From JBGTNQ01 sp038212375 (lineage in GTDB: Bacteria; Patescibacteriota; Minisyncoccia; Phycocordibacterales; Zambryskibacteraceae), in NCBI GenBank assembly GCA_038212375.1, contig JBBQUO010000027.1, positions 1-7,212 of the forward strand: a stretch of 7,212 nt of DNA, given 5' to 3'. Positions within the stretch are counted from its first letter, which is position 1. Each line of letters opens with the position of its first letter. Below the pieces are notes generated by a model. The model was given only the letters and a program-made list of their open reading frames with translations, had not been told where the DNA came from and searched no databases. Shown piece by piece: positions 4,793 to 7,212 of this stretch. The translations under genes were made by a program, and so were the position numbers.

Positions 4793-6459
4793 CAAATAGC
4801 AAGAAAGCGATTTTCAAAGCACTCAAATCCTTTTTTGCACTTATAATTCAACGTATTTTGGGAAACTGAAAGTTCTGAAAAGATTATACGGACAATCCGC
4901 TCCTTTTCGTGTGGTTTTGCGAATTGGTAATAAGGTGCAACGTTTTTTACGAGTTCTGAAAGTTTTTGAACCTCCTTCATTGTTTCGTGCATAGCGATGT
5001 CAGAAATTTGTTCGTCATTTTGAAGTGCAAGCAAATCACTACTAAGTTTTGTTTCTTCGGCAACATAACTTTCTGGTGTGTATACTCCAGACTTCAAAAG
5101 AGGTATTTTGTTTGAGCGTAGGTATGCTAGGTCTTCACGTATCTTTTTCTTCTTTCGCTCTGTTTGGTCCAGTGTCTTGTGTCGTTTTTCTTCAAGTAAG
5201 GCAATTTCCGTACCTGCACGAGCATCCATTTGCTCGATTTCTTCATCAGTAAAATGGAGACCAGAAATAAGACCACCGATTTTCTCTTCTATGAAATCAA
5301 AATTGAAGTTCTTGAGGGTATTTGAACAACCCTTCACACATCGAGCGTTATAGTATTGGATACCTTTCTTTGTGTAGGGTGTGTATACACGTTCACAATG
5401 TTCACAACGTACGACACCTCGAAGTGGCTGGTCGAGCTTTTCTGTATAGTGAATACTCGTCTTTTTCTTTTTCAAGACCGTTTGAACGTCATTAAAGAGC
5501 TTTTCACTTACGATAGCTTCGTGACTGTTGCTCGGTATATATTTACGCTCTGAATTGAGAACCTTGCCAGTATAAAAAGGGTTGGTGAGTATTCTACTGA
5601 TGTGATTTTCTGTCACAGGACGTGAGGTCTTTTCGATTTCCTTAAACTCATCCTCTTCAGCGAGCATCTCTTCTTTAGTCCTTCTTCGTCTCATAGGGAC
5701 CGTTACGAAGCCTTGCTCAGTGGCATATCGAGCAATATCAGAGAGGCTCCAATCGCCAGTGGCATAGTATTCATACATCTGTTTGATTATGGGGGCACGC
5801 TCTGGGTCAAAAGGTTTGTGTTCCATTTCACCCAAGTTGAGATAGCCGATAGGGGCACGATACGTGCAAATACCTTTCTCTCTTGAGTTTCTTATCGTGA
5901 TGGTGACTTTCTCGCTCGTCACTCGTGAGTGGTGTTGTGAGAACATACCATCAATGTCCATATGCAAAGCACCAGAGCTTGTCTTTTCATACTTTGCATA
6001 TACAAAACGAAAATCAATACCTTTACGCATCAATTTTCTCACAAGAGTGTCGTCACCTTTGTTTCGACTGATACGGTCCCAGCAAAGACATATAATACCC
6101 TTGAAATATCCTTGGCTTACAAACTGAAGCATCTTCTGAAACTTCGGTCTATCAATACGGTATTGGACCAAGCCGTCTTCAGTGATAGTTATGTCATTGT
6201 CTTCAGTAAAGCCAGAGTGCTTTTCAGAGATAATACCGTCAGCAGAGAACCCTTTAATAGTTATCGGAGCTATTGAAAGTTTTTCTCGATAAGCGTGTCG
6301 AGCGTTCTCCGACTTTTGATATGAAATAGAGTTCTTTTGATTATCTGCCTCATCAGTACTTTTGCGGTTATATATCAAATAATGGTCACGGTATTTTCCG
6401 CTAATTATTTCAGCAATCAAATCTTTTTCTGTTTTGGGACTAAACTTTTTCATATACAT
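4762..6459 (-). CDS. Large serine recombinase (integrase)
   Basis: 565 residues, within the usual size of large serine integrases, which cut attP and attB through a phosphoserine intermediate. The N-terminal resolvase domain (about 27-195) has YNRKS with R32 and catalytic S34, and the DRISRN motif with R129 and R132. The Recombinase domain follows (about 196-330, with RAPIGY and ISRILTNPFYTGKV). Then come a zinc ribbon (C352, C355, C374, C378) and a charged coiled coil (about 407-510). Some 26 residues precede the resolvase fold, more than usual. The first ATG has a modest AGAG 6 nt upstream; a second in-frame ATG lies two codons later. The start overlaps the preceding gene by 20 bp, suggesting coupled translation. 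The last ten residues, ending CDPTENRTLI, and the stop codon are antisense to tRNA-Glu. The product is probably the integrase of the surrounding element. Confidence 0.95.
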   Translation of the reverse strand: MYMKKFSPKTEKDLIAEIISGKYRDHYLIYNRKSTDEADNQKNSISYQKSENARHAYREKLSIAPITIKGFSADGIISEKHSGFTEDNDITITEDGLVQYRIDRPKFQKMLQFVSQGYFKGIICLCWDRISRNKGDDTLVRKLMRKGIDFRFVYAKYEKTSSGALHMDIDGMFSQHHSRVTSEKVTITIRNSREKGICTYRAPIGYLNLGEMEHKPFDPERAPIIKQMYEYYATGDWSLSDIARYATEQGFVTVPMRRRRTKEEMLAEEDEFKEIEKTSRPVTENHISRILTNPFYTGKVLNSERKYIPSNSHEAIVSEKLFNDVQTVLKKKKTSIHYTEKLDQPLRGVVRCEHCERVYTPYTKKGIQYYNARCVKGCSNTLKNFNFDFIEEKIGGLISGLHFTDEEIEQMDARAGTEIALLEEKRHKTLDQTERKKKKIREDLAYLRSNKIPLLKSGVYTPESYVAEETKLSSDLLALQNDEQISDIAMHETMKEVQKLSELVKNVAPYYQFAKPHEKERIVRIIFSELSVSQNTLNYKCKKGFECFENRFLAICDPTENRTLI

Positions 6460-6658
6460 TTACATCTCTGGCTGTTTTCTTGCGAATGACACCATTCACA
6501 ATTTCATATCCTTCAAATACTATCCTCTTATGGATAACCCTCAAGACATCGCCAAGCTCTTCAAGAGCTTCAAGTGTTTCTTTAGAGAGGATTTTATTTG
6601 AACTGTTGCTACACAAAAGCTCACGTGGTCCGTATTCATTTGTGTGTAGCTCATTCAT
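6440..6658 (-). CDS. Small hypothetical protein upstream of the recombinase, 72 residues
   Basis: I do not recognise this family. The sequence begins MNELHTNEYGPRELLCSNSS, continues with a probable acidic helix (SKETLEALEELGDVLRVIHK), then a short strand-like stretch (IVFEGYEIVNGVIRKK) and a polar end. There is no membrane segment and only one cysteine. The ATG follows the stop of the zinc-ribbon gene by 11 nt with no clear Shine-Dalgarno site (the leader is A-rich), and its end overlaps the recombinase start by 20 bp. The packing supports one operon. Position beside an integrase allows a role in controlling recombination, for example as a directionality factor, but this rests on position alone. 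The single ATG at 6658 fits the spacing best. Confidence 0.72.
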   Translation of the reverse strand: MNELHTNEYGPRELLCSNSSNKILSKETLEALEELGDVLRVIHKRIVFEGYEIVNGVIRKKTARDVNVYEKV

Positions 6659-6669
6659 TATAACTTTTT

Positions 6670-7212
6670 TTAGCGAAATCTTCGACCTTTTTTATCTGAA
6701 ATCAGACCCTTTTCGGCACTCTCAAAATCACGATAATTGTTGAGTGTTTGCGAATACAATTTCTCAAGCTTTTGCCGTTTTTTGGTAGGTCTTCCTCTGT
6801 AGGTATATCGCTTGGCTTTTTCTTCAAGCTTTTCTATCTTTCCATCGAGTTCGAGCACTCGAAACATTGGGTACATTTTGTATCGCTTATTTACTTTCCT
6901 TGAGCTGTACGTAAGTTCGTAGCAATGACGGCATCCGAACCAGTCACCGTCTTTGTAGAGAACACCGACACGGCGACCACAGTATTGACCCTTTTTGAAT
7001 AGAAAACATTTGAACCAATAGCGAGTACCACCAAGATGGCAGGGTGTTTCGACCAGAGGGACCTTATAGTCAAAGTCCTTCTTTTTTCCACTACTATTGT
7101 CTGTTTGCGTGTAGATGAAGCGTGCGTATTTTTCGCTGTTATTTACGGAAACTTCCACAGATACTCTTCCACGAGAGCCGTCTTCGCCCCAAGAGACAGT
7201 GGTGTATTTGTA
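6670..7212 (-). CDS. Zinc-ribbon-like hypothetical protein of mobile elements (5' partial)
   Basis: The frame is open to the right edge, so the N-terminus is missing; the GTG at 7158 is internal. 180 residues are visible. The core (about 6920-7040) reads TPCHLGGTRYWFKC, then YCGRRVGVLY, then WFGCRHCYELTY. Four cysteines, in CGRR and CRHC plus the earlier WFKC and so on, fit a zinc ribbon. This W-F-C...CGRRV..LY...C..C..L.Y pattern is known to me from uncharacterised proteins found widely in bacterial genomes and mobile elements. A basic, lysine-rich helical tail follows (YRGRPTKKRQKLEKLY, end KKGRRFR), which suits nucleic-acid binding. It is first in a tight three-gene unit ending in the recombinase. 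DNA binding is inferred; no enzymatic motif is visible. Confidence 0.82.
   Translation of the reverse strand, partial: YKYTTVSWGEDGSRGRVSVEVSVNNSEKYARFIYTQTDNSSGKKKDFDYKVPLVETPCHLGGTRYWFKCFLFKKGQYCGRRVGVLYKDGDWFGCRHCYELTYSSRKVNKRYKMYPMFRVLELDGKIEKLEEKAKRYTYRGRPTKKRQKLEKLYSQTLNNYRDFESAEKGLISDKKGRRFR

Larger units (their letters stand above)
4793..7212. mobile_element. Integrative element at tRNA-Glu (left end only)
   Basis: The region beyond tRNA-Glu holds a large serine recombinase and two accessory genes, all on one strand and transcribed toward the tRNA. The element runs off the right edge, so its size, its cargo and whether it is a prophage or an integrative/mobilisable element are unknown. 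No capsid, relaxase or replication gene is visible here. Confidence 0.65.

Noticed and set aside
5049..6276. Several + strand frames of 65-104 residues
   Set aside because: All lie opposite the recombinase gene, whose motifs are unmistakable; they are shadows.
7156..7158. GTG as start of the zinc-ribbon protein
   Set aside because: No stop lies between it and the right edge, and there is no ribosome site, so the gene is best treated as cut by the window.

Overview
The window looks like a chromosome segment of a Patescibacteria/CPR bacterium, probably a Parcubacteria-type lineage. The evidence is a long surface protein with Ig-like repeats, a Cys-flanked peptidoglycan-binding-like domain of the sort common in those genomes, and C-terminal membrane segments; a TsaD enlarged by an internal insertion; and tRNA genes without encoded CCA. 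The lineage is inferred from family recognition, since no 16S or other phylogenetic marker was analysed.

Left part (1-4792), probably resident chromosome. The 3' part of the surface-protein gene runs rightward and converges on tsaD, which runs leftward. The two share a bidirectional terminator that lies inside the last codons of tsaD. tsaD sits 4 nt behind tRNA-Val(GAC) on the same strand, and a good sigma-70-type promoter stands in front of the tRNA, so the two appear to form one transcription unit. Two small unrecognised genes follow on the + strand, each with a clear Shine-Dalgarno site and together closed by a strong terminator. Next come tRNA-Ser(CGA) on the minus strand, a short spacer holding a fragment of that tRNA's 5' end, and tRNA-Glu(UUC) on the + strand with its own promoter.

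Right part (about 4793 to the edge), probably an integrated mobile element. Three minus-strand genes are packed closely: a zinc-ribbon-like protein cut by the right edge, a 72-residue unknown protein, and a large serine recombinase. The recombinase gene reads into the 3' half of tRNA-Glu and takes its stop codon from it. This is what one expects at the attachment site of an element that integrated into tRNA-Glu and restored the tRNA. The other end of the element lies beyond the window.

I found no CRISPR array, toxin-antitoxin pair, restriction system or recognisable defence system. The features most worth attention are the tRNA-embedded end of the integrase gene, the tRNA-Val/tsaD arrangement that predicts a nearly leaderless mRNA, the terminator coded within tsaD, and the uncharacterised genes beside the recombinase.
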